DNA of 64,000 bases, taken from assembly GCA_964579295.1 (NCBI GenBank), contig CAZOGK010000014.1, positions 16,954 to 80,953 of the forward strand, given 5' to 3'. The translations under genes were made by a program, and so were the position numbers. Source of the DNA: JAAYYY01 sp964579295. Its GTDB lineage: Bacteria; Chloroflexota; Anaerolineae; Promineifilales; Promineifilaceae. The first letter of the stretch is position 1, and each line of letters starts with the position of its first letter. Below are positions 17,015 through 24,147 of the stretch, piece by piece. A model generated the notes under the pieces. The model worked only from the letters and a program-made list of their open reading frames with translations, had not been told where the DNA came from and did not search any database.

Positions 17015-17584
17015 ATGTCGCAAAATTACAGGCATAAGCCGGAAAACAGGGAGTCAGGCCAGGCCTCTCCCTTCGCCATCCTGGTAGCAGCGCTGCTCGG
17101 TATTCTGGTGCTCGCTCTGCTCTGCACCGGGGGCGCGCTCGTCATCCGCGAGCGCGGCACGCAGGCCGACATCAGTGCCACCAGCACAGCGATTGCCATC
17201 GCCAATGCAACGACGCTGGCGCAGAACGCCCAAGTGACGCAGACTATTGCCGCCTTGGAAACCGAAGCAGCGCGGCCGACGGCCACTGCCACGGCAACGC
17301 CCGCCCCAACCAATACGGCGACACCCACCAACACGGCGACGCCAGAGCCGACGGCGACGGCTGTAGCCGCCGAGCCGGAAGGCGAAGAAACGCCGACGCC
17401 GAACTTCTTTGTCACCAGCATCTTTGAGGGGACCCCCAGCGCCACCACGGCGGCTCCCCTGCCCGGCGCCGGAACCGGCGGCGGCGCGTTACCCCAGACG
17501 GGCGTCGGGCTGGGCACATGGATTGTCGTGGCGCTCCTGCTTACCCTCTCGCTGGGCGTCGTCCGCCGTCTGCGCGGCGGCTAA
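17015..17584 (+). CDS. Surface protein with LPQTG-type C-terminal sorting signal
   Basis: A 189-residue protein. It has an N-terminal membrane segment (about 20-40, FAILVAALLGILVLALLCTG), a helical Ala/Thr-rich stretch (50-85), a proline/threonine stalk (TATATPAPTNTATPTNTATP, 90-115), then LPQTG at 159-163, a hydrophobic helix (168-183) and a basic tail RRLRGG. LPxTG, helix and basic tail are the three parts of a sortase signal. Either a sortase processes it or it is a bitopic protein with a coincidental motif; no sortase gene is in the window. It follows the KOW-like gene by 26 bases with an AGGAGG site at 17001-17006, and is the last gene before the 17623-17670 hairpin. Confidence 0.7.
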   Translation: MSQNYRHKPENRESGQASPFAILVAALLGILVLALLCTGGALVIRERGTQADISATSTAIAIANATTLAQNAQVTQTIAALETEAARPTATATATPAPTNTATPTNTATPEPTATAVAAEPEGEETPTPNFFVTSIFEGTPSATTAAPLPGAGTGGGALPQTGVGLGTWIVVALLLTLSLGVVRRLRGG

Positions 17585-17622
17585 TCTCCCCAACTACCGC
17601 TCACTGCCCCGAGGGAGCGCCA

Positions 17623-17670
17623 ACAACCAGTCCTGAACCTGAAAGGCTTATCAGGTTCAGGACTGGTTGT
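17623..17670. terminator. Perfect 20-bp inverted repeat with 8-nt loop, probable operon terminator
   Basis: The arms at 17623-17642 (ACAACCAGTCCTGAACCTGA) and 17651-17670 are exact reverse complements with the loop AAGGCTTA. The hairpin lies 38 bases after the LPQTG protein stop. There is no long T-tract, only TTGT, so it may terminate by stem strength, act as an mRNA 3' stabiliser, or be one copy of a dispersed repeat. Confidence 0.7.
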
Positions 17671-17730
17671 GTGCCCGTAGCCCGCTGCTAGCCCACCGGC
17701 GTATCGTGCGCGTCTTTCCCCGTTGCTTTG

Positions 17731-17739
17731 TGTTATAAT
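17731..17739 (+). promoter_or_regulatory. Extended -10 promoter of the dual receiver/kinase gene
   Basis: TGTTATAAT (TGn plus a perfect TATAAT at 17734-17739) lies 35 bases before the ATG at 17775. No good -35 box stands 17 bases upstream, as is common for extended -10 promoters. Confidence 0.55.
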
Positions 17740-17774
17740 CGCTGCCAATTCCGCGCGACCGGCCGGAAAAGGGT

Positions 17775-20096
17775 ATGACCAGAACCGCCTCCATTCTCCT
17801 CGTCGAAGATGATCCCGCCATTCTAGAAGGAATGGCCGATTTGCTTCGGCTGTATGCGCTCGGCTACGAGGTGCGTGTGCGCAAGGCGACCAACGGGATG
17901 GAAGGGCTAGAAGTCCTGGAGCGAGAGACGCCTGACCTGATCATCTCCGATATTATGATGCCGCGCATGAATGGCTTCGAGTTCCTGGCCGCGGTCCGCG
18001 CCAGGGCCAACTGGATTCACATCCCCTTTATCTTTCTCACGGCAAGAGGGAAGAAGGACGATATTCTTGAAGGCCGCCGCCGCGGCGCCGAGCTGTACAT
18101 TACAAAACCTTTCGTCGGTGATAAGCTGCTGGAGCTGGTTAAGACACAGCTCGACCGCTCCTTTGAGCTGCGCCAGGCGCGCGAGCAACAGGTCGATGCG
18201 CTCAAGCGCAACATCCTCCAGCTTCTCAACCATGAGTTCCGCACGCCGCTCACCTACGTGACCGCCTACTATGAGATGCTCTCCGAGAGCCTGCTGGCGG
18301 TGCAGGATGCATCCACCCTGCAGGAATATCTGCGCGGTATCCAGGTCGGCTCGCAGCGGCTGACGACGCTAATTGAAGACCTGATCAGAATCATTGCCAT
18401 CCGTACCGGAGAAGCAGAGGCCCAGTTCCAGCGCGACGCCGGGCCCATCTCCAATCTCGATGGCCTGCTGCGGCGGCGCGTGCAGCTCTCTCTGCCTGTC
18501 GCCGTTCACCACGGCATCCAGCTCGAGGAGTACATACCGGAGACACTGCCGCCGGTCTACGGTGTGCCCTCCCTACTCGCCGACATCGTCGACCGGCTGC
18601 TGGACAATGCCATTAAGTTTACCGCGGTAGCCGGCGAGGCGGAGAAAGGTATCCGTGTTAGCGCCGAGGCGGCCAATGGTCTGGTCGCCGTGACCGTCGC
18701 GGACACAGGGATCGGCTTCCCACCCCATATTGCCAGCTTCCTCTTCGATCTCTTCTTCCAGCACAACCGCGAGCGCCTGGAGCAGCAAGGCTCGGGCGTC
18801 GGGCTGGCCCTGGCCAAAGGTTATGCCGACCTCCATCGGGCGCGCATCGACGTAGAAAGCCAGGAAGGCGCGGGCAGCCGATTTACGCTGTCGCTGCCTG
18901 TCTATGACCCGGCAACGACAGCCCCGCGCACGGCCGGCGACCTGCGCCAGCGCGCCACCGTCCTCGTGGTCGAAGACGATCCGCACCTGCTGGAAGGGCT
19001 GCAGGAGCTGCTCACGCTGGCCGACGCCCCCTATGCGCTGCAGGTGCTGGCGGCCGCCAATGGGCAGGAGGGGCTGGCCGTTCTCGGGCGCCACCAACCC
19101 GATTTGATCATCTCCGACGTGATGATGCCGGTGATGGGCGGCTATGAATTCCTGCGCCAGGTACGCGCCAATCCCGCCTGGGTCCAGATTCCCTTCATCT
19201 TTCTGACCGCTAAGGGCGAGCACGATGACATACACCAGGGGCGCCGCAGCGGCGCTGAAGAGTATATCACCAAGCCCTATGATATCGGCGAGCTGCTGGC
19301 GCTGACGATTGCGCAGCTAGACAGGTACTTCCAGCGGCAGGGGGCGCTTAACCAGAGCTTCGACGACCTGAAGCGCAGCATTCTAGCCATGCTGCAGCCC
19401 GACTTTCGCGGGCCGCTGACGCTGGTCACCAGCTACTCCCAACAGCTGGCCGATAGCCTGGAGCGAGCCGAGACGGACGCCGACCTGATGACCTCGCTGC
19501 AGGGGATTAAAGCCAGCAGCCATCGCGTCACGCGCCTGGTGGAAGATTTCATCGCCATGGCCGAGTATAAGACGGGCGAAGCCACGGCAGCCTTTGAGTT
19601 CCGCGCCGAAAGGCTGCCCAACGTGGGCGCGCTGCTCTATGAAGCTATCTACGAGCAGATCTATGAGCCAGGCGAGAATCCGACACGCTTTCAGTTTGAC
19701 CTACCCGAGGAGCTGCCAGCCGTCTGGGGCGACCGCGAGCGGCTGCTGGTCACCTTCCGCCGGCTGATCGACCTGTTTACCGGCATGATCCCGGCGGGCG
19801 CGCAGCTTCTGGTCCGCGCCGCCAGCCGGGCAAACGGCCGCCAGGCGACCCTGGTCGTCGCCGCCGGCAAGACCACGCTCACCTCGGAGCAGCGGGCCCA
19901 GATTGGCGCGTTCCTGGCCGGCAGTGATGAGGTTCTTGAAGTGCCTACCTATGGTCCATCGCTCTCGGTCGTCAAATGGGCCATTCGTCTGCATAAGGGC
20001 ACTATCGAAGTCATTGAGCTGACCAGCGGCGGGTTCGCCATCCGTATCTGCCTGCCCGCCCAGCCGCCGGCTGCAGCGCCGGCTGCCAAACAGTAA
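17775..20096 (+). CDS. Hybrid regulator: receiver-histidine kinase-receiver-pseudokinase
   Basis: A 773-residue soluble protein made of two copies of a receiver plus kinase-core unit. Copy 1: receiver (6-125) with phospho-acceptor D59, T89 and K111; HisKA with H153 in LLNHEFRTPLT; ATPase domain with N-box LLDNAIKF (276-282), DTGIG (310-314) and GSGVGLAL (339-346). Copy 2: receiver (395-515) with D448 and K500; then a HisKA-like helix in which the aligned site is P542-D543 (LQPDFRGPLT). In its ATPase-like domain the N-box Asn is replaced by Leu667 and the DTGxG loop is missing. The second kinase module is thus catalytically dead, perhaps serving dimerisation or control. There is no sensor or membrane domain, so input must come from other kinases. 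It is followed by pspA after 25 bases. Confidence 0.9.
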   Translation: MTRTASILLVEDDPAILEGMADLLRLYALGYEVRVRKATNGMEGLEVLERETPDLIISDIMMPRMNGFEFLAAVRARANWIHIPFIFLTARGKKDDILEGRRRGAELYITKPFVGDKLLELVKTQLDRSFELRQAREQQVDALKRNILQLLNHEFRTPLTYVTAYYEMLSESLLAVQDASTLQEYLRGIQVGSQRLTTLIEDLIRIIAIRTGEAEAQFQRDAGPISNLDGLLRRRVQLSLPVAVHHGIQLEEYIPETLPPVYGVPSLLADIVDRLLDNAIKFTAVAGEAEKGIRVSAEAANGLVAVTVADTGIGFPPHIASFLFDLFFQHNRERLEQQGSGVGLALAKGYADLHRARIDVESQEGAGSRFTLSLPVYDPATTAPRTAGDLRQRATVLVVEDDPHLLEGLQELLTLADAPYALQVLAAANGQEGLAVLGRHQPDLIISDVMMPVMGGYEFLRQVRANPAWVQIPFIFLTAKGEHDDIHQGRRSGAEEYITKPYDIGELLALTIAQLDRYFQRQGALNQSFDDLKRSILAMLQPDFRGPLTLVTSYSQQLADSLERAETDADLMTSLQGIKASSHRVTRLVEDFIAMAEYKTGEATAAFEFRAERLPNVGALLYEAIYEQIYEPGENPTRFQFDLPEELPAVWGDRERLLVTFRRLIDLFTGMIPAGAQLLVRAASRANGRQATLVVAAGKTTLTSEQRAQIGAFLAGSDEVLEVPTYGPSLSVVKWAIRLHKGTIEVIELTSGGFAIRICLPAQPPAAAPAAKQ

Positions 20097-20121
20097 CCTA
20101 CAGTGTGATAAGGAGAAAACC

Positions 20122-20859
20122 GTGGCAACTCTACTGGAAAAAGCGCAGACGCTGATCTCGGCCAACCTGCACAGCCTGGTCGATAAGGCATTGGAAGCCA
20201 ACTCGGTGGCGGTCCTCAAGCAGTATATCCGCGATGCCGAGAACAATCTGACCGAGCTGGAAGAAGCGGCGGCCACCGTTGGCGGCGAAGTGAAATCGAT
20301 GGAACGCCGTTATAATGAATACAAGAAAAAGGCTGATGGCCTCGACCGCAACATCGACATGCTGTTGATGCAGGGGAAGACCGACCTGGCGCGGGCGGCG
20401 CAAAATGAGCTCAACACCACGCGGCGTCTGCAGGAACAGTACCACGAGCAGTGGGTGCGGCAGCAGCGCGAGTACGAAGCGCTGCTCAACGCCCGGCTCA
20501 AGCTCCAGGCCAAGCTGCAGACAATCCGCCAGGAGCAGCGCGAGCTGGAGGCGCTGCTGGAGCTGGCCAAGTCGAAAGAAGCGACGGTGCGCGCCATCAA
20601 GAGCCTCGACGATCTGGTTGGCGTCGGCGATGCGGATATTGCCCGTATCGGCGAGTCAATCCGCAACCGGCTCGATCGGGCCAGCGCCTATAGCGAGATG
20701 TACGCCGAGCGGCTCGACACGCAGATGGACGAGGCGCTGGGCCGGGCAGAAATCGACCTGCAGCTTGAAGAGCGCAAGCGCCGTCTGGGTCTGGAGGAGC
20801 CGCCGGCTGCGGAAGAAGCTACCGAGCAGGCTGGCGATGCGGCCAGCCTTCAGGAGTAA
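20122..20859 (+). CDS. pspA: PspA/IM30 (Vipp1) family envelope protein
   Basis: A 245-residue, almost entirely helical protein with the PspA/IM30 layout: N-terminal amphipathic segment MATLLEKAQTLISANLHSLV, then the long coiled-coil hairpin (LEANSVAVLKQYIRDAENNL through RQEQRELEALLELAKSKEAT) and further helices to an acidic tail. Family members form ESCRT-III-like rings or rods on stressed membranes and preserve the proton gradient. The GTG start at 20122 has an AAGGAGA site nine bases upstream. It follows the hybrid regulator closely, so phosphorelay control is plausible. A GC-rich palindrome lies between it and the next gene. Confidence 0.85.
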   Translation: MATLLEKAQTLISANLHSLVDKALEANSVAVLKQYIRDAENNLTELEEAAATVGGEVKSMERRYNEYKKKADGLDRNIDMLLMQGKTDLARAAQNELNTTRRLQEQYHEQWVRQQREYEALLNARLKLQAKLQTIRQEQRELEALLELAKSKEATVRAIKSLDDLVGVGDADIARIGESIRNRLDRASAYSEMYAERLDTQMDEALGRAEIDLQLEERKRRLGLEEPPAAEEATEQAGDAASLQE

Positions 20860-20889
20860 AGGGCGCGAGCGCAGGCAACAAGAGCGAAT

Positions 20890-20913
20890 AAGGGGCCGGC
20901 GCGCCGGCCCCTT
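20890..20913. terminator. 24-base perfect GC-rich palindrome after pspA
   Basis: AAGGGGCCGGCGCGCCGGCCCCTT reads the same on both strands and is flanked by AGCGAAT and CGCT, which extend the stem partly. It lies 30 bases after the pspA stop and 20 bases before the next start. It could terminate or attenuate transcription, lowering expression of the downstream zinc-ribbon gene relative to pspA. Confidence 0.55.
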
Positions 20914-20933
20914 CGCTTACGGCGGGAGGTTCG

Positions 20934-21476
20934 ATGGCTCCTGGTTCGTCCGTCTCCCCTTCTGGGTACCAGGCTGTTTCCCGGTATGACGACGTCTGGG
21001 CGAAGGAAGCCGAGATATGCGCCTTCTGCGCCGCTCCCTACAATCCAGACGCGTCGCGCTGTTCCGGCTGCGGCCGGAACTTGCTGCGGAGCCGCTTTAC
21101 CTATGCCTCCGCCAGCACGAACCAGGTGGTACTCTGGGTGCTGATCGCCTCCAGCGGCTTTCTCTACCTCATGCTCATTCTGGCCGACGTGATCCAGGGC
21201 AACGGCGCCGACTACTTCATGGCCGGGCGACGCCACGCGCAGGACGGGCGCTGGGCCTCGGCTATTCTCCACTGGCAGCGGGCAGCAGCAAAGGAACCGG
21301 CCAATTGGCGCTTTCAGCTGGCGCTTGCTGAGGCCTATGGGCTGCTTGGCTTTACCAGCCGCAGCGCCGACGTGTTACAATCGGCGTCAGTTCTCGCCGG
21401 ACGCGCAGGCGCCGCCGAGATAGAGCAGTTGCGACGCCGGTTGGCGCAGCAGACAGCCGCCAGCGATAGAGACTAG
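20934..21476 (+). CDS. Zinc-ribbon, membrane-anchored TPR-like protein
   Basis: A 180-residue protein. A four-Cys zinc ribbon (EICAFCAAPYNPDASRCSGCGR, about 28-48) is followed by a membrane helix (VVLWVLIASSGFLYLMLILADV, about 64-86). One or two TPR-like units come next (DYFMAGRRHAQDGRWASAIL, then WRFQLALAEAYGLLGF). The ribbon is inferred to be cytosolic and the TPR part outside. A GGGAGG ribosome-binding site precedes the ATG. It is the third gene of the pspA cluster. I do not know a characterised homologue. Confidence 0.7.
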   Translation: MAPGSSVSPSGYQAVSRYDDVWAKEAEICAFCAAPYNPDASRCSGCGRNLLRSRFTYASASTNQVVLWVLIASSGFLYLMLILADVIQGNGADYFMAGRRHAQDGRWASAILHWQRAAAKEPANWRFQLALAEAYGLLGFTSRSADVLQSASVLAGRAGAAEIEQLRRRLAQQTAASDRD

Positions 21477-21494
21477 AGACCGGAAAGAATCACC

Positions 21495-22370
21495 ATGTCC
21501 AACGAAACGCGCCAGACGCTGGAAGAACGCGCTCGCCGCGCTATCCTACAATACGCCTTCTTCCGGCCGGAGAGCGCGTTGGTTCTTGCCGGCACCATCG
21601 TCCTGACGGCTCTATCCCTCCTGGCCGGCAGCGTTACCAACCCGACGTCCATCGTCAATGCTTTCGCCTCGATTCCGTGGTTCGTCTGGATGCTGGGCGG
21701 GCTTCTCGGCGAGGGCGCCATTGTCTACAGCAGTCTCACCGACGCCGAAGCGCACGCGCGTGTCGTGGCGACGATGCTCGAAGATGAGTTCCAGCCGGAG
21801 CGGCTGCAGAGCAAAGATCTACAGGAGCGGATACGGGAAGCTTTCCAATATCGCAATCTCATTACCGGCGCGCTACGCGAGCGGCGGGATAGCGTCCTCA
21901 AGGATCAGCTGGCCGATACGGCCGCCCAGCTGGACGACTGGCTAGAAGAGGTATACGGCCTGGCGCAACGGCTGGACCGCTACCGGCGCGAGCGCAGCCT
22001 GCACCGCCAGAACTGGGAACGCGGCCAACAACGGATGACCGAGCTGAACCAGCTTCTGCAGCGCGAACAGAATCCGGAGCTGCAGAAAGACATTCAGTAC
22101 AATATCGCCAGCCTGCAGCGCCAGCTGGATACGATCAAGCAGCTGGAAAATGCCATGGAGCGAGCGCGCCTCCGCCTGGAAAACACGCTAACGGCGATGA
22201 GCACCATCTATACGCAGACGATGCTGGTCGGGGCCAAAGATATTGACAGCGGCCGCGCGCGCCGGCTGCGCGACGAAATCGCCGAAGAGGTCGATGACCT
22301 TGCCGACGTACTCACCGCTATGGACGAAGTCTACAGCGACGAGCCACGGGCGCTCGGCGAGAAGCTGTGA
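21495..22370 (+). CDS. Membrane protein with long coiled coil
   Basis: A 291-residue protein with two N-terminal membrane helices (ALVLAGTIVLTALSLLAGSV, about 28-47, and FASIPWFVWMLGGLLGEGAI, about 57-76). A cytosolic helical region of about 200 residues follows, rich in Glu/Arg/Gln heptads (RDSVLKDQLADTAAQLDDWL; MTELNQLLQREQNPELQKDI; LQRQLDTIKQLENAMERARL). No catalytic motif is apparent. Its size and coiled coil beside pspA suggest a membrane anchor or adaptor for PspA-type polymers. The start ATG lies 18 bases after the preceding stop. The family is unknown to me. Confidence 0.7.
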   Translation: MSNETRQTLEERARRAILQYAFFRPESALVLAGTIVLTALSLLAGSVTNPTSIVNAFASIPWFVWMLGGLLGEGAIVYSSLTDAEAHARVVATMLEDEFQPERLQSKDLQERIREAFQYRNLITGALRERRDSVLKDQLADTAAQLDDWLEEVYGLAQRLDRYRRERSLHRQNWERGQQRMTELNQLLQREQNPELQKDIQYNIASLQRQLDTIKQLENAMERARLRLENTLTAMSTIYTQTMLVGAKDIDSGRARRLRDEIAEEVDDLADVLTAMDEVYSDEPRALGEKL

Positions 22371-22396
22371 GGATAGTTAGCCAGCCAGGGCCGCCG

Positions 22397-22425
22397 TTGT
22401 CAAAGCACCTCCTGTCTGCTACCAT
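22397..22425 (+). promoter_or_regulatory. Candidate promoter of rplI
   Basis: TTGTCA (22397-22402, five of six bases), a 17-base spacer and TACCAT (22420-22425, four of six). The transcript would start near 22432 and carry a leader of about 94 nucleotides before the L9 start at 22526. Confidence 0.45.
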
Positions 22426-22525
22426 TGCCGATTGCGTGTAACGTGGATTCGCGTTCCACTCACACGGCTGTTCCTGGCTCAGGCCATCATCTGCATAGAC
22501 ATTGAGAATTGGAGTACCGACTGTC

Positions 22526-23098
22526 ATGAAAGTATTGTTGAAACAGGACGTTGACAACCTGGGCTACGCCGGCGAAGTGCACGAGGTTGCCAACGGTTAT
22601 GGGCGCAACTATCTCATTCCCAAAGGGCTGGCGGTCATGGCTACGCCCGGGGTCCTGAAGCAAGCCGCCGCCTGGCGCGCCCGCGCTGAGGCTCGCCGCG
22701 CCGAGCTGCGTGCCGAGTACGAACTCCTCGCCGAGAAGATTAACCAGACTCACCTGGTATTCCACGCGCGGGCCGGCGAAGGCGGCCGGCTCTATGGTTC
22801 TGTCACCATGATGGACATCGCCGAGCGCCTGCAGGAAGAGATTGGGGCCGACATTGACCGGCGTAAGTTCGACAGCGCGCCCCTGCGCGATCTCGGCGAG
22901 CACCGGGTTCCCATTCACCTCGACCGCGATTTCCATCCGCAGCTGCAGATATTCATTCACCCTGAAGGCGGCGTGCTGGAAGCTGACGAGGCAGAGGAAG
23001 GGGCCGGCCAGGAAGAAGAGCTGGCAATGGAAGATGAGGTTGAAGTCGAATACGACGACTTCGTTGCCGAGAGCGAAGTCGACGAAGATTTCGCCTGA
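22526..23098 (+). CDS. rplI: 50S ribosomal protein L9 with acidic C-terminal extension
   Basis: A 190-residue protein starting MKVLLKQDVDNLGYAGEVHE, followed by VANGYGRNYLIPKGLA, the N-terminal L9 domain signature. The long connecting helix and the C-terminal domain (RLYGSVTMMDIAERLQEEIG ... HLDRDFHPQLQIFIHPEGG) follow. Typical L9 is near 150 residues. Here about 40 extra, mostly Glu/Asp residues (EADEAEEGAGQEEELAMEDE and onward) form a probably disordered tail. The frame is open eight codons upstream, but the L9 family starts at MKV and GGAG lies 11 bases before that ATG. It is a monocistronic unit between its own promoter and a strong terminator. Confidence 0.93.
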   Translation: MKVLLKQDVDNLGYAGEVHEVANGYGRNYLIPKGLAVMATPGVLKQAAAWRARAEARRAELRAEYELLAEKINQTHLVFHARAGEGGRLYGSVTMMDIAERLQEEIGADIDRRKFDSAPLRDLGEHRVPIHLDRDFHPQLQIFIHPEGGVLEADEAEEGAGQEEELAMEDEVEVEYDDFVAESEVDEDFA

Positions 23099-23131
23099 GT
23101 CGCCCTGACTTCTCAGTTGCATGACGAGTGG

Positions 23132-23160
23132 AAGCCACTGATCACGCAGTGGCTTTTTTT
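23132..23160 (+). terminator. Rho-independent terminator of rplI
   Basis: AAGCCACTG (23132-23140), loop ATCACG and CAGTGGCTT (23147-23155), followed by a run of T to 23160. This is a textbook intrinsic terminator, 34 bases after the L9 stop codon. Confidence 0.9.
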
Positions 23161-23210
23161 CAGGGGTCAGTGACGCCCGGCGCGCTGTTTCCCAATGCGA
23201 GCAAGAGAAG

Positions 23211-24143
23211 ATGGACGAACTGGGACATATTCTGCGGGAAGCGCGTGAGATGAAGGGTCTTACCCTGGGCGATGTCCAGGAGGAGATCCGCATCAACAGC
23301 CGTTATCTGCAAGCTCTGGAAGATGGCGAATATACGGCGCTGCCCACCGCCGTGCATGCACGCGGCTTTCTGCGCAACTATGCACGCTTCCTCGACCTCG
23401 ACCCGCGCCCGCTCCTGGAACGGTTCGAGAGCAGCCTGCAGCAGATGCAGAACCACAACAACGCCGTCGAACCGCTCCCAACGCTCGCGGCGCGCACCGA
23501 CCAGACCTTCTTTAACCCCGTCAATGTCGATCTGACCGGCGGCGCAGCCAGCAGCCCGGAGCGCAACATGCGCCTCGTGATCCTGCTGGCCCTCCTGGTG
23601 ACGCTGGGTCTGGCTGCCAGCCGTTTCCTGCCGCTTCTGCGTGGCGAGGGCGATGGCAGGGACAATCTCCCGGCTCTGATCGAATCGCTGCTGGCAACGC
23701 GCGAGCCCGAACCCTCGCTTGACGAGGAAGAGATGCAGGCCGATGCGATGCCCGAGACGATGCTTCCGGAAGCCACCTCCCAGCCCATTCTCCCAACCGA
23801 GCGGAACAATCCGGAGGCCGTAGACACGGCCGCAGGCGTGGGCGCCGGCACGAGCGCCAGCCCCCCGGATCGCCCGCCGCTGCCGGCCATTATGGACAGC
23901 ATCCATTTGCGGCTGGATATCACCGAGCGTACCTGGATTCGGGTGACGATTGACGGCCAGGTGGTGATCGAGGATATGGTCACAAGGGACGACAGCCCGC
24001 TGGAGTGGGACGCCAGCGGCGAGGCGCATCTGCTCACCGGCAACGCCGCCGGCGTTTTTGTGACCATAAACGACGTTGAGATTGGCCGGCTGGGAGGCCG
24101 GGGCGAGGCTGCAGAAGAGATCTGGACGACGACCGGGAATTGA
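23211..24143 (+). CDS. rodZ: RodZ-like helix-turn-helix membrane protein
   Basis: A 310-residue protein with the RodZ layout. It has a cytosolic HTH-25 domain at 1-75 (LGHILREAREMKGLTLGDVQ, then RYLQALEDGEYTALP and RGFLRNYARFLDLDP), a membrane helix (about 121-140) and an acidic/proline-rich linker. The C-terminal DUF4115 beta domain (IHLRLDITERTWIRVTIDGQ ... GVFVTINDVEIGRLG) is extracytoplasmic. RodZ proteins link MreB to the cell-wall elongation machinery. No mre genes are nearby, so a shape role is inferred from family only. It follows the rplI terminator and is four bases before rimO, with tlpA and an lgt paralogue downstream. Confidence 0.85.
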   Translation: MDELGHILREAREMKGLTLGDVQEEIRINSRYLQALEDGEYTALPTAVHARGFLRNYARFLDLDPRPLLERFESSLQQMQNHNNAVEPLPTLAARTDQTFFNPVNVDLTGGAASSPERNMRLVILLALLVTLGLAASRFLPLLRGEGDGRDNLPALIESLLATREPEPSLDEEEMQADAMPETMLPEATSQPILPTERNNPEAVDTAAGVGAGTSASPPDRPPLPAIMDSIHLRLDITERTWIRVTIDGQVVIEDMVTRDDSPLEWDASGEAHLLTGNAAGVFVTINDVEIGRLGGRGEAAEEIWTTTGN

Positions 24144-24147
24144 TAGA

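Noticed and set aside
17293..17360. Thr-Pro coding repeat (ACGGCGACACCCACC-like) as a CRISPR or tandem repeat
   Set aside because: Units are short, imperfect and in frame with a TATPTNTATP stalk; this is protein low complexity, not a DNA array.
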